This document shows positions 11,311 to 20,851 of a stretch of DNA of 64,000 nt, one piece after another; position 1 is the stretch's first letter, and each line of letters begins with the position of its first letter. The position numbers were made by a program, and so were the translations under genes. The notes beneath the pieces were generated by a model that worked only from the letters and a program-made list of their open reading frames with translations, had not been told where the DNA came from and searched no databases. The DNA comes from Verticillium longisporum (taxonomy: Eukaryota; Ascomycota; Sordariomycetes; Glomerellales; Plectosphaerellaceae): NCBI GenBank assembly GCA_019188255.1, contig JAETXT010000005.1:4154001-4218000 (forward strand), given 5' to 3'.

Positions 11311-12519
11311 TCATGCTACCTTGCGTCCGACGTTGCCCACACCGCTGCCCTTGACCGACACGACGATGTCGTCCGTGTCATCCTCGTTGACGTCCCTCAG
11401 ACCCCAGCTGCTGGCGCCAAACGTCCGCAGGTCGCGCGCCAGGCCGACGACCTCCTCCGTGCCCACGACGTCCCTTCCTATCCTCAGCCTGCCGACGTCC
11501 TCGGACCCCATCGCCATTAGCGTCAGCACGGTGCTCGCCGACACGCGGCTCACGCAGCCGCCCTGCGCTCTCGTCTCGAGCAGCTGGGACGCGCACTGCT
11601 TGTCTATGTCCCCGGGCGCGACGCCGCCGGTGGGCGGCGCGACCAGGTCGGCCGAGTAGATGACGCCGACGGAACTCGACTCGGCGACGAGGCTCAGGCC
11701 GAAACCGATACCCGTCCGCGTCTTGGTCTTGTCGGCCCCGGGGATGAGCGGCGCCTGGTCGTATTGCGCGGCAATATGAATGTCCGAGACGAGCGGGTTG
11801 AGGACCTCGCGCGCGGCGTGGATCAGCCTGCTGTTGTTCGACGCTGAGACGCCCGTGCAGTAGGCGACGCCGCGTATCCGCTTTATCCTGCCGGGCCCGC
11901 GGTTGATGTGCAGCGTCTTGGGCAGGCGGACCTGGCTGGCGAAGCGCAGCTCGACGATGCCGCCGCCGCCGCGGCCGCCCTTGCCGGGGCAGGAGCGCTG
12001 CAGGATGCGCAGCTCGATGCGCGCGGGCGGGATGCCGAAGAGGCCAAAGAGGGGCAGGATGGCGGTGCGGAACGAGTCGACCGAGATGTCGCCCGTCTGG
12101 GTGGCGGATGTGATGACGCCGGGCCCCGAGATGCGAATGTTCATGTGTGCTTTGGAAAAGGGTGCGAGGAGGCAGATGGGCAGGAGGAAGTAGGTGACGC
12201 CGCGATTGTTGTTGGCGGGCAGGGTGTGCTCGATGACATCGCCGTCGGTGGCGCCGAAGCCGGCTATCGTGCCGGTGATGAGGCCAGGGTGGTATGTGAT
12301 GGTCGTACCGGTGTACGAGATTTGCAGCGAGCTGCCGTTGGTGACGGCCTCGAGGAGACGGAGGAACGAGACCTCATGCGGGGCGAGACCGGGATGTGTT
12401 GGTGATGAGCTTCGAATCTTGGAGATGTGAATGGGGCGGCCGGTGAGTGTCGACAGGATCAGACGCTGAGCGAAGGCCCGGTGGCCTGTGAAGCGTAGGA
12501 ACTCTGGCGTCGAGGACAT
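11311..12519 (-). CDS. RCL1: Rcl1, RNA 3'-phosphate cyclase-like ribosome biogenesis protein
   Basis: Single exon, 402 residues. The start LRFTGHRAFAQRLILSTLTG is typical of Rcl1 rather than the true RTC cyclases, followed by LPICLLAPFSKAHMNIRISG, GGIVELRFASQVRLPKTLH and the C-terminal VGVIYSADLVAPPTGGVAPG. The family acts with Bms1 in the small-subunit processome during early pre-18S cleavage in the nucleolus. The frame is intact and the length normal. It shares a short divergent promoter with the PPR gene. Confidence 0.93.
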   Translation of the reverse strand: MSSTPEFLRFTGHRAFAQRLILSTLTGRPIHISKIRSSSPTHPGLAPHEVSFLRLLEAVTNGSSLQISYTGTTITYHPGLITGTIAGFGATDGDVIEHTLPANNNRGVTYFLLPICLLAPFSKAHMNIRISGPGVITSATQTGDISVDSFRTAILPLFGLFGIPPARIELRILQRSCPGKGGRGGGGIVELRFASQVRLPKTLHINRGPGRIKRIRGVAYCTGVSASNNSRLIHAAREVLNPLVSDIHIAAQYDQAPLIPGADKTKTRTGIGFGLSLVAESSSVGVIYSADLVAPPTGGVAPGDIDKQCASQLLETRAQGGCVSRVSASTVLTLMAMGSEDVGRLRIGRDVVGTEEVVGLARDLRTFGASSWGLRDVNEDDTDDIVVSVKGSGVGNVGRKVA

Positions 12520-12862
12520 GGTGACGGTCGCTTGCGTCGTCGACAGGCAGGCGTGGCTCTTGGGTCGAGGCTCAAGGGCTCTCTTTAGGCGGGCAATGCA
12601 ATGGCTTCAATGGGAGGAGAAAATAATCTTTTCTGCCACGGCGTACCTGTCGAGCAAGATCTGAGGAGAGAAGGCGGTCGGGTTTTTCGGTGGGGGGCTT
12701 GGTGGATTGCGATAAGATAAGGCGCTGCGATTAGATTTACGACCCCAACTTCCTTCCGCGTCGCGCGTTGTCGTCAGGGTCCATCTAAAAATCTCTTGAT
12801 GGCTTCAGCGGTTGCATTTCTCTTTCCGAGCAAGACTTGATGCGAGCTGTCGTGTGGTGCTC
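12520..12862. promoter_or_regulatory. 343-bp divergent promoter RCL1 / PPR gene
   Basis: Short shared upstream region for two divergent genes, with overlapping GATAAG motifs at 12711-12720 (GATAAGATAA). A role for GATA factors here is inference only. Confidence 0.45.
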
Positions 12863-15445
12863 ATGTCTCAACGCACTCTTTTTCGCGACCTGCAATGTCG
12901 AAACAATTTTGTCTGCCAGTCGTGCCTCTCGACCTTGGCAAAGCCCGTTCCTGTGACCTGGCAGACCCGACAGAATAGCTCGCAAGCGGCCCAGCGCCAC
13001 CGAACACAAACCCAAGGACGTCGCAGCCCTCGAGCCTCCGCAAGAACACCAGCACAGAACTCCTTCTCGCTACCGATAGGCAATAATGGACAGGCTGGTC
13101 ACTCGGGAGGTGCTGCTGCCGCCGCGCTCCTCAAACAGCTTCTGAACAAGGAAAAGGAGACGACGATGCGATTTTTCGACAAGGATGAAAAGGGGGCCAT
13201 CACCGAACTCCCCAACGACGATGCCTTCTCCGATGCTCTCAACGGCAAAGGTGAACTGGAGAAAGAGTTCAAGCTTGACCTCGCATCCGACATGCGGCAG
13301 CATCTGGGCGCTTTGAAGCAGGATGGAAGCTTACAGAAGCTGGGCATCGATGACCCCGACGCCGTGGCGAAAGACCTTGAAGCCCAGCTGGGCAATCTCG
13401 ACGATCCTGAAGGTCTCGGGGAACGATTTGACGAATACATCAAGGAGTTGGAGGACAAACTGGAAGCGCAAGGCCTTCGGATGGACCGCCTGACGAACAT
13501 GGACGACGACGACTTTGAGAACGATTTCGAATTCTTGGATCAACCGATCGCAAAGCCCAAGACACGCCGCCCAGTACCCCAGATCCCGACCGAAATGTGG
13601 ACCTACAACCAAAGAAGACGGCTCAGTCGCCTCAACGCCATTCTCGAGCGAGTCGACAAGCAGCTCCGGCTGCGTGAGGCGATTACGGCCAAGACGGTGC
13701 AGTCAGTCTGGAAGGCATACAATCTGGCTAGGCAAACCCTCGCCAAAGGTTGGGCCAATGTTCCGCAGGAGGTGTGGGATCTGCTCTGGGCCATCTTGTC
13801 CGTGGAGGAGGCTGTCAACCCCAGTCGATTCGCCTTCCTGTCTCTGCTGGCGCGGGACATGAGCGAAGCGAAAGTTGCGCTGAATCCGTCGCAGCAGTTG
13901 ATCACGATGGAGGCGCTTTTCGTAGACGGCTTCGAGGCGAAGGCGATCGACAATTGGAAAAGATGCATGTCGACACTCGGCGACAGCGGGTCTGATACGT
14001 TCCAGGAGTTTTGTGAACTGGGCGTCCTCATGTCCTGTCATGCAGAAGACCTCGTGCAGGCAGAGAGGGCGATCAACAAGCTCCTCGAGCGACAGCTGGA
14101 CCCTCGTATCCTCATGCCCTATATCCGGACTTGTGCGGCCCAGCCAACAGATGAGATGCAAGAGAAGGCCTGGAACGCATATCGACGAATGAGAGACCTC
14201 CTCGGGGAATCTATGGGATTGGAAGACTACGACCAAGTGATTGCCTTTTTCCTGACGACGAACCAGACCGAACGTGCCCTGTTCGCGTTTGTCGACATGA
14301 TGACCTCAGGCACCGTTGATCTCCGCGGCGTCACGCAGCTGCCGTCCAGCATTGGCAACAAGTTCTTCTTCGGCAAGTGGCTCAAGCGGCTGATCGGTGC
14401 GGGCGACTTGGATGGTGCCCACAGCGTCTTCCAATTCATGTGTTTCCGAGGCATCCAGCCTGCGAGCATACAGATCAACGGCCTGATCGGCGCATGGCAG
14501 AGAAGCGGTGGCGCGGACGATCTGCAAAAGGCCGACAAGCTCGCATGGGACATGGTCAGGGCACGCATCCGCTTTGTCGAAGCCCGCCGGCGGCTCGCCG
14601 GGCTGGAAGGCGGCGCGTACACGAAGGACGCCAAGACGAGCAGCATCTACGAGGCCGACCCAATGCCCAAGGCGACCCTGGAGACGTTTTCGCTGCTGGC
14701 GGAGAACTACCGGGTGCGGAGGCTGCAGAAGCCCATGGAGGACCTCTGGGTTGCCTTTAGGGAGGCCGAGATCAGCCCCGACGCGTTCATGCTGAACCAG
14801 CTCATGGAATCACACTCGCAGTTCGGAGACATTGATGAGGCGCAGGAACTGTACCGATCGCTCGTGCACGACCGCGGCGTCAAGCCGGATCCGTACACCT
14901 TCATGGCCTTGTGGAAGATGATTGGCGTCAACAGGTTGCAGATTCTCTCCGAGGACCGCGCGGCCGGGGAGGTTCGGCTCACGAGAGAGACGTTTGCCGA
15001 GACGGTCCGTTTCGCGCACGTCTTCAAGGGCCAGAGTCTCGACGGGCAGCTGGCGCGCAAGATGCTCCACACGTTCCGCCGGCTGAAGGACAACCTGGGC
15101 CTCGTTGTGGCGATGCGTGCGCTCCGGGCCGTGTTTGGGTATGTCCCGCCCGAGGTCCTGGGCCTCGAGATGGTCATTGGAACGACCAACCTCGCGTGGG
15201 ACACGGCGACGGCACGGCAGAAGCTGCGACTCGCAAAACGCAAGATCGACAAGTGGGTCGAGGACAGGCAGAAGCAGCTCGGCAGACCGGTGCGGACGAT
15301 GGACGAGATGACGCCCGAAGAGCGGGGGCAGGAGATGATGGAGTACCTGGAGAGCGAGTATCTGCCTGCGGCACGGAGTGTCGAGGCCGATCTTGCCGAT
15401 GTCGCTCGTGAGATGGGCGTGTACGATATTGTAAAAGCCTACTAG
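12863..15445 (+). CDS. cia84: mitochondrial pentatricopeptide-repeat protein, CIA84-like
   Basis: Single exon, 860 residues from ATG 12863; an in-frame codon at 12812 would add 17 residues, but MSQRTLFRDLQCRNNFVCQ looks like the presequence start. The N-terminus is basic and Ser/Ala-rich, fitting mitochondrial import. After an acidic linker come helical repeats with PPR character, for example AHSVFQFMCFRGIQPASIQI and FGDIDEAQELYRSLVHDRGV-KPDPYTF. Fungal PPR proteins of this length and layout include CIA84, an assembly factor of complex I. That identity is my best guess from overall resemblance; a general mitochondrial RNA-processing PPR factor is the alternative. The frame is intact. Confidence 0.72.
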   Translation: MSQRTLFRDLQCRNNFVCQSCLSTLAKPVPVTWQTRQNSSQAAQRHRTQTQGRRSPRASARTPAQNSFSLPIGNNGQAGHSGGAAAAALLKQLLNKEKETTMRFFDKDEKGAITELPNDDAFSDALNGKGELEKEFKLDLASDMRQHLGALKQDGSLQKLGIDDPDAVAKDLEAQLGNLDDPEGLGERFDEYIKELEDKLEAQGLRMDRLTNMDDDDFENDFEFLDQPIAKPKTRRPVPQIPTEMWTYNQRRRLSRLNAILERVDKQLRLREAITAKTVQSVWKAYNLARQTLAKGWANVPQEVWDLLWAILSVEEAVNPSRFAFLSLLARDMSEAKVALNPSQQLITMEALFVDGFEAKAIDNWKRCMSTLGDSGSDTFQEFCELGVLMSCHAEDLVQAERAINKLLERQLDPRILMPYIRTCAAQPTDEMQEKAWNAYRRMRDLLGESMGLEDYDQVIAFFLTTNQTERALFAFVDMMTSGTVDLRGVTQLPSSIGNKFFFGKWLKRLIGAGDLDGAHSVFQFMCFRGIQPASIQINGLIGAWQRSGGADDLQKADKLAWDMVRARIRFVEARRRLAGLEGGAYTKDAKTSSIYEADPMPKATLETFSLLAENYRVRRLQKPMEDLWVAFREAEISPDAFMLNQLMESHSQFGDIDEAQELYRSLVHDRGVKPDPYTFMALWKMIGVNRLQILSEDRAAGEVRLTRETFAETVRFAHVFKGQSLDGQLARKMLHTFRRLKDNLGLVVAMRALRAVFGYVPPEVLGLEMVIGTTNLAWDTATARQKLRLAKRKIDKWVEDRQKQLGRPVRTMDEMTPEERGQEMMEYLESEYLPAARSVEADLADVAREMGVYDIVKAY

Positions 15446-15586
15446 GCCGAAGGGCAGAGCCCCGGCCGTCCTGTACCATCTCCAAAGATATACCATACTC
15501 AGCATAGAGAATAAGGGAAGGCGTCGCGCAAGCACGTCATTTATTGATACGACAAGTCGAAGAGAAAATTTCCTCAGATTTGCTGT

Positions 15587-16552
15587 CTAATCGTGGTCTT
15601 CTTCCGTCAGCCCAGGACAACCGTCCATGGTCTCATCGGGGTATCTAAATTTGCACCAGAAGCAGTAGTGGAACTCGTCCCTCATGTAGGCCACCAGCCG
15701 CTTCAGCCTTTCCGGGGGCTCGAGAATCTTGAACTCGTCCAACTCCGGGTCCTCCTCGTCGAGGTCGTCGGCCACCTCGTAGACCGTCGTCTTGCCCTTG
15801 CCCAGCGCCCTCTTGTCGTCCTCGTCCTCGTCCTCGTCCTCATACGTCGGCAGTCGTGACAAGCTCTGTTCCAAATCATGCCGCATCCTGCGGTCCCTCT
15901 CCTTCTCCTCCCGCTGTCGCGCGAGCCCGCGCCACAAGACGTTGACAGCCTTCAACGGCCTCGCCTTGATCCTACGGCTCCTGCCCTCTTGCGTCAGCTC
16001 AGCCTCGGCCTCCTCCGCCATGCCCTCGAGGATCCTCTGGGCGCTCGCCACCATCCTCTCGACCCTCTCGGCCTCCCTCTCCCTCGCAATGCGATCACGG
16101 TACTCCCCCGGCTCCTCGACCTTGACCCTCTTCCTCCTCTCGGCCTCCTCCCCCGCCGCCGCCGCCTCCTCCGCCTCGCGCGCGCGCCGCCTCTTCTCGC
16201 TCTCCATGCCGATGCCCCCGCGGTCCTCCTTGACGGCGATGGCAATGGGCTCCCGCGCGGCGCCGTCGTTGCCCCGCGCCCCGAGCGCGCCGCCGGGCCG
16301 GAACCCCATGCGCGCCATCATGGCGAGGCCCTTGCTCGTCTGGTGCGCGGGCGCGTCGAGGATGGACGTCTGCAGGGCGGCGTCGCGGCGGGCCTCGTCC
16401 TCGGCGGCGCGCTCGGCCTTGGACTTTTGGCGCGCGCGCAGCTCCGACTGGCGCTGCTGCTCCTTGCGGCGCTGGAGCGAGGTCGGGGGCGGTTTGGAGG
16501 CTGGGGCGTCGGGGATGATCATGGACATGTAGTCCTCTTCCGAGTCTGACAT
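15587..16552 (-). CDS. G-patch / DUF4187 protein, GPATCH11-like
   Basis: Single exon, 321 residues from MSDSEEDYMSMIIPDAP; the open frame extends 57 codons further upstream but that part lacks conserved character. A Lys/Arg/Glu-rich coiled region surrounds a G-patch-like stretch (GLAMMARMGFRPGGALG). The C-terminal DUF4187 hallmark is present: ERLKRLVAYMRDEFHYCFWC with a CxxC-like FWCKFRYPDETMDGCPGL. This family is nuclear and linked to pre-mRNA splicing helicases. It ends about 140 bases from the convergent PPR gene. Confidence 0.88.
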   Translation of the reverse strand: MSDSEEDYMSMIIPDAPASKPPPTSLQRRKEQQRQSELRARQKSKAERAAEDEARRDAALQTSILDAPAHQTSKGLAMMARMGFRPGGALGARGNDGAAREPIAIAVKEDRGGIGMESEKRRRAREAEEAAAAGEEAERRKRVKVEEPGEYRDRIAREREAERVERMVASAQRILEGMAEEAEAELTQEGRSRRIKARPLKAVNVLWRGLARQREEKERDRRMRHDLEQSLSRLPTYEDEDEDEDDKRALGKGKTTVYEVADDLDEEDPELDEFKILEPPERLKRLVAYMRDEFHYCFWCKFRYPDETMDGCPGLTEEDHD

Positions 16553-17328
16553 GGCGGGGGCGGTGGGAGGTGATTGGCTTCGGTCTGTCGAAAATGCCTT
16601 GCGCCACGATTCTGATTGAGTGGGAAATATGAGGCAACAGTAGGAATAGAGGTGGTGGTGGTGTTTGTTCTGAGTTGGTATCGAACTGGAGTGAGGCAGG
16701 TGAGGACCCCAAGCTTGGCTCATCAGGTTTTGGCAGGTGCGATGCAGTGAGTTTAGTGGCAGTGACGTTGGGCGGGGCCGCTGTGGGGCCGCCTGCCGAC
16801 CGGCGTTCGCGGGTCTGTTATGATACCTACCTACCTAGATTGAGGTGTGTTTAAGAGCCTATATGACCATCGTAAGAGTTATTTAGACGCAGGACATTTC
16901 AGCATGTCCATTCTAGCATGTCCAGTCTAGCATGTCTACTCCAGCATGTCCACTCCAGCATGTCTACTCCAGCATGTCATTCGGTATGAAGATGGAGACT
17001 ACATTCACGCTGCAGCCTTGGCAGAGATCACCATACGTGCATACTGTAATGCATCATCACCATGGCCATCCAGCATAGTAACGCATAAATACGACTTGAA
17101 GACGGCCGCGCTGCAACCCATCTTGAGACTAGAACAATACTAGGGGTATAAACGACCGTGGGTCAATCCTTTATGTCACCCCTCCAGACCACCAGGCCAT
17201 GCTCAAACGCCAGCTGCCCAGCCAAAAAGATGACCATCCCAACCAAGTAAGCCACAGAACATAACAGAAACAAACGCTAATAAGCTAAGTAAAAAAAAAG
17301 AAAAAGAAACGACAGATCAAACACCAGC
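16553..17328. other. intergenic, contains a 14-bp tandem repeat
   Basis: Between the GPATCH11-like gene and the Cys-rich membrane protein, both on the minus strand. No gene seen. It contains TACC microrepeats near 16828-16838 and the tandem repeat at 16901-16982. Confidence 0.6.
16901..16982 (+). repeat. 14-bp tandem repeat, about 6 copies
   Basis: Unit AGCATGTCYAVTCY repeated head to tail about six times with one to three changes per copy; the last copy decays into ATTCGG. It lies in the promoter region of the GPATCH11-like gene and downstream of the Cys-rich protein gene. Confidence 0.9.
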
Positions 17329-18771
17329 TCACACCCGCCCCGGCGTCCTCGGCACAAAAGGATCCCCCCTCCGCACATCCCCCAACTGCGCCTCCTCCAT
17401 GAGCTCCGTAAACGTCGTGGCAGACGTGTTCCGCTTGGCCCTCGGCGGCAGCAACCCCCCAGGCATCAACCTGTCTCCGTTGGCGCTGCCGACAGTGCCT
17501 GGGTCGGCAAAGATGTTGATACACTCGCCGCTCGGCTCTCGCTGCAGCCGCGGCGTCACGGGCACCGTAGGCTCCGTGGGCGTCGTGGCCAGCACGGCCG
17601 CCGCGCGGGCCGCGGGGCCTCGCGCCCACGCGCTGCCCGTCTGGATGACCGGGCGCTGCTGGTTGCGCATCGTGCGAATGGGCGGCATGTGCAGCGCGGC
17701 GCGCGGGTCGGACGTTGTCATGGTGGCGTTGGAGAGGGTGCGGGCCGGGATGCGCGGGGGCGAGCGCGGGTTCGCGACCATGGCGGTGGCGCCGCCGCTG
17801 CCGCTGGGCGCGTCGCGGCGGAAGAGGGCCGAGAGGCGCTGCGAGGCGCGTTTTGCTGTTGTCGTATTGTTTGCTCCTGCTGTCGAGGGCGTCTTGAGGA
17901 TAAAGTCGGTGCGCAGCGCCGAGGCGTCGTTGGGGATCGGCTCGGAGATGAAGTTGCCAAAGGACGAGGTTGAGGAGGCGGTGCGGCGGAGGGCGGGGTG
18001 TTTCTTCTCCGAGGAAAAGGGGCGCGACGACGACGAGGGGCTTGCGCGGCTGTGGTTGCGGCGCCGGCGGGAGAGGCACATGAAGACGCCGACGGCTATG
18101 CCGATGAGCACGAGCACGCCGCCGAGGACGCCGACTACGACGCCTGCTGTTGGGAAGGACTTTTTGTCGTCCCCTGACGAATTGTTGTTGTCCTGCTGCT
18201 GCTCTTCAGCACCGGCGGTGGGCGTTGCCGTTGATGATAATGCTGCTGTAGCTGATGTAGCCGTAGGCTCGGGTGTCGAGGTGATGATGCTCGGTGAGGG
18301 CAGCGTCGATGTCGGCGCTACTGTGGTGGATGATATTTCCGAAGCCGGTCGCTCTGATGGCCTCTCGGACTGATTCTCGTCCATGTCGCACTGGCCGTCG
18401 CTGTTGCAGGTGAAGCCAAAGGGGCAGCAGTTGTCGCCGCACTTGGGCAGCTCTGCCCGCAGTGCCGTCGTCTTGAGAGGCGCGTTGGGGAAACTGGCCG
18501 GATTCTGCACGGCAACGTTACATTGAATGGGCATGATCCGGTTGCAGGTGGCTGCCGGACAGCACAGCACTGTTGATCCACCGGCGAGGTAGATGCACGT
18601 GTCGCCCGTCTTGCAGCAAAGTCCATCATCGACGCCGCTCGAGCACTGGAAGAGGTTCTTGCCGCCGCACACTGCTTGGTCGTCGCGTTGGAAGATGGAT
18701 GGAATGGATGCTGCCCTTGCGGAAGTGAGCAGGCACGCGAGGAAGAGTGTTCGAGTTCGTATCCTCGCCAT
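17329..18771 (-). CDS. Cys-rich secreted-domain single-pass membrane protein
   Basis: Single exon, 480 residues from MARIRTRTLFLACLLTSARA; a longer frame to 18936 lacks signal-peptide logic. A signal peptide (1-20) is followed by an extracellular region with about 15 cysteines in paired patterns (VCGGKNLFQC, LCCKTGDTCIY, CGDNCCPFGFTCNSDGQC). Next come a Ser/Thr/Pro-rich stalk (about 140-190), one transmembrane helix (about 209-232, GVVVGVLGGVLVLIGIAVGV) and an Arg-rich stop-transfer. The long cytoplasmic tail has many SP/TP sites. The architecture recalls fungal wall-sensing or podoplanin-like receptors, but I recognise no named family. The frame is intact. Confidence 0.8.
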   Translation of the reverse strand: MARIRTRTLFLACLLTSARAASIPSIFQRDDQAVCGGKNLFQCSSGVDDGLCCKTGDTCIYLAGGSTVLCCPAATCNRIMPIQCNVAVQNPASFPNAPLKTTALRAELPKCGDNCCPFGFTCNSDGQCDMDENQSERPSERPASEISSTTVAPTSTLPSPSIITSTPEPTATSATAALSSTATPTAGAEEQQQDNNNSSGDDKKSFPTAGVVVGVLGGVLVLIGIAVGVFMCLSRRRRNHSRASPSSSSRPFSSEKKHPALRRTASSTSSFGNFISEPIPNDASALRTDFILKTPSTAGANNTTTAKRASQRLSALFRRDAPSGSGGATAMVANPRSPPRIPARTLSNATMTTSDPRAALHMPPIRTMRNQQRPVIQTGSAWARGPAARAAAVLATTPTEPTVPVTPRLQREPSGECINIFADPGTVGSANGDRLMPGGLLPPRAKRNTSATTFTELMEEAQLGDVRRGDPFVPRTPGRV

Positions 18772-20118
18772 GATGGAGGTTTTGGTGTTGTAGATGTGTC
18801 GCGTGTTTTCGAGGAGAGACGCCCGTCTCTGGTATAGAAAGGAAAGCCGATCTTGCTGTCGCCGTGTAAGGTGTACGCTGTGGGGTAGAGCGTCTAGTCG
18901 AAGAGAGTCACGCAGTGATGTGCGTATGATGGTCAAGAGTCAACCTGCAAAGAGCATGAAATGGATCAGGTATGCGGCCACAAACAAGGGGCGGTTCGAG
19001 AATATGACAGATCAGGAAAGATGTTCGTCAAGGTGCCGGTCAGATACAAAGACTTTGTTCGGGAACAGCAACAGAGGACAAGAAAGAGGAAGAAGACAAA
19101 AAAAAGAGACAGTCTCGTCAGTAGGGCTGGCACGAAGTGAGTGGGCTGGTGTCAGAACAAAAGGGACGACACACGACGAAGCAGGCGCCTGCGTTTCCTT
19201 AGCGCGATCAAAGAAACGCGCATCGGATGATGATGGCATTTCCCTCTCACCATGCGACAGCCGATGGCCCTCGAGTTCTGATCTCATCGGGCAGCCAGTC
19301 GGTCGAGCATGCCCAGACCACACACACAAATGTGCTCGCCATGGTGCCAGATTTGGATGCGTTTCTCTTTTCCATGGGTCCATAGGCCGCCGTCGTCGGT
19401 TGCAGCGCGGACGGCTTGGAAACAGCGGCGGCTTCGTGCAGACTGCAGGGCCCGATCGAGGAAAGAAGGGTCGCAGGCAAGGCCCGCTGACGGCCAACCA
19501 AGGACCATGTCGGCGGCAGCGCGGTAACCTGGGGGCGCAGAAGAGGATGGTAGCACGACTGGCTCGTCAGGCCTCCACTGGGGGCCACAAAGAAGGCGGC
19601 GGACTGACGACGGCCAAGCGGTCGTTTGGGGGGCAATCACCAGGCCCAGCGAGGAAAACTCAGGCTCGCATCATCGGCAGTGCAGGTCTGGAAAGGTCTC
19701 GGGCCGCAGGAAATGAGAGGATGTCGTGAAGCGCCGGGCCTTTGTCGTCGCCACCACTGCCCATTCCCCAGCAGGCAGACCTCATTGAGAGGCCACGGTG
19801 AGACGAGGTCCTTTTCGTAGCAAGCGCTTGAGTGGTTGAAAGAGGCACTGAGTGGATGGCGTATGGAGTCACCAGGGGCAGGGCTGGCGTTTCGGTTGTT
19901 CAAAGGAGGTTGTTCTTGGTTGCTCATGTTGAGGTCTGTAGCCGCGCAGTCGAAACGCGCGCGCTTGATTCGTCCAGGGCGCCCCGAATTAGATGCGCCC
20001 CGCTTTTGCCGGTGCCGTCGGGGCTGGGCGCTGTGGACGCTCTTGCCGGGCGCTGTGGACGCTCTTGCCTGGGGCCGGCATTGTGGGGCTCGAGCCGACG
20101 ATGTTCCGTGGATGGATG
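18772..20118. other. intergenic, no supported gene
   Basis: 1.35 kb upstream of the Cys-rich membrane protein. Overlapping open frames occur on both strands (for example 18794-19729), but none shows a domain, signal peptide or codon pattern distinct from its antisense shadow. Treated as promoter and flank. Confidence 0.5.
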
Positions 20119-20319
20119 CCTGATGAGGCAGCCATGGCTTTTGGGCTCTGGCAGAGGCTATAGCTCAACTGACTATTGGGTATCGACCTGAGCTGACTAT
20201 TGGGTCCGCTTTTAATTTACGCTAAGCCTCTTTAGGAACTAACCTGACTATTAGGGGGTATGAGAACGGGGTGAAAGTATTAAAATAGGCTTACCTAAGA
20301 TTAGATAATTTCTCTATCT

Positions 20320-20405
20320 TCGATAATCTATTCCGAATCTATTCCGAATCGATTTAGAATCGATTTAGAATCGATTTAGAATCGATTCGGAATAGATTAT
20401 TTTCT
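20320..20405. repeat. palindromic AT-rich hairpin inside the element
   Basis: GATAATCTATTCCGAATC on the left pairs with its inverted copy GATTCGGAATAGATTAT on the right, and several GATTTAGAATC units lie between. It could fold into a long hairpin. Confidence 0.75.
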
Positions 20406-20469
20406 AAAAAATTAGAAAAAAATAAAAGCTTTATTATATAGCTTTAATAAGCTAATTATAATAGATCTA

Positions 20470-20645
20470 ATAGTCTAGCCTTTATAGATTTAGTAGTTTA
20501 GCCTAAGTAGATTTAGTAGTCTGGCCTCAGTGGATTTAGTGGTCTGGCCTCAGTGGATTTAGTAGTCTGGCCTCAGTGGATTTAGTAGTCTGGCCTCAGT
20601 GGATTTAGTGGTCTGGCCTCAGTGGATTTAGTAGTCTGGCCTGGC
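20470..20645 (+). repeat. 23-bp tandem repeat, about 7 copies
   Basis: Unit beginning GTCTGGCCTCAGTGGATTTA, period 23. The last five copies are almost identical; the first two carry many C-to-T and G-to-A changes (TCTAGCCTTTATAGATTTAG), a gradient expected from RIP. Confidence 0.85.
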
Positions 20646-20851
20646 CTCTATTGTATTAGGTAACCAAGGCACGTGATATTCTAATTCAGCTTTTAATTGC
20701 ACCCTATAGCACCCCCCAATGGTCAGGTCAGTTTCTAAAGAGGCTTAGCGTAAATTAAAAGCGGACCCAATAGTCAGCTCAGGTCGATACCCAATAGTCA
20801 GTTGAGCTATAGCCTCTGCCAGAGCCCAAAAGCCATGGCTGACCTCAACAG

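Larger units (their letters stand above)
20119..20851. mobile_element. non-autonomous element with long terminal inverted repeats
   Basis: About 0.73 kb bounded by inverted repeats of more than 100 bp. The left arm (20129-20236) and the reverse complement of the right arm (about 20735-20841) are nearly identical, both containing CAGCCATGGCTTTTGGGCTC and TGACTATTGGGT twice. Weaker pairing extends to CCTGATGAGG (left) and CCTCAACAGG (right). Outer ends are GC-normal; the interior is very AT-rich with no ORF. No clear target-site duplication was found, so the class is open (MITE or Mutator-like remnant). Confidence 0.8.

Noticed and set aside
18794..19729. 311-codon open frame on the plus strand
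   Set aside because: Low-complexity Arg/Gly/Ser composition, equally long frames on the opposite strand, and no recognisable protein feature.
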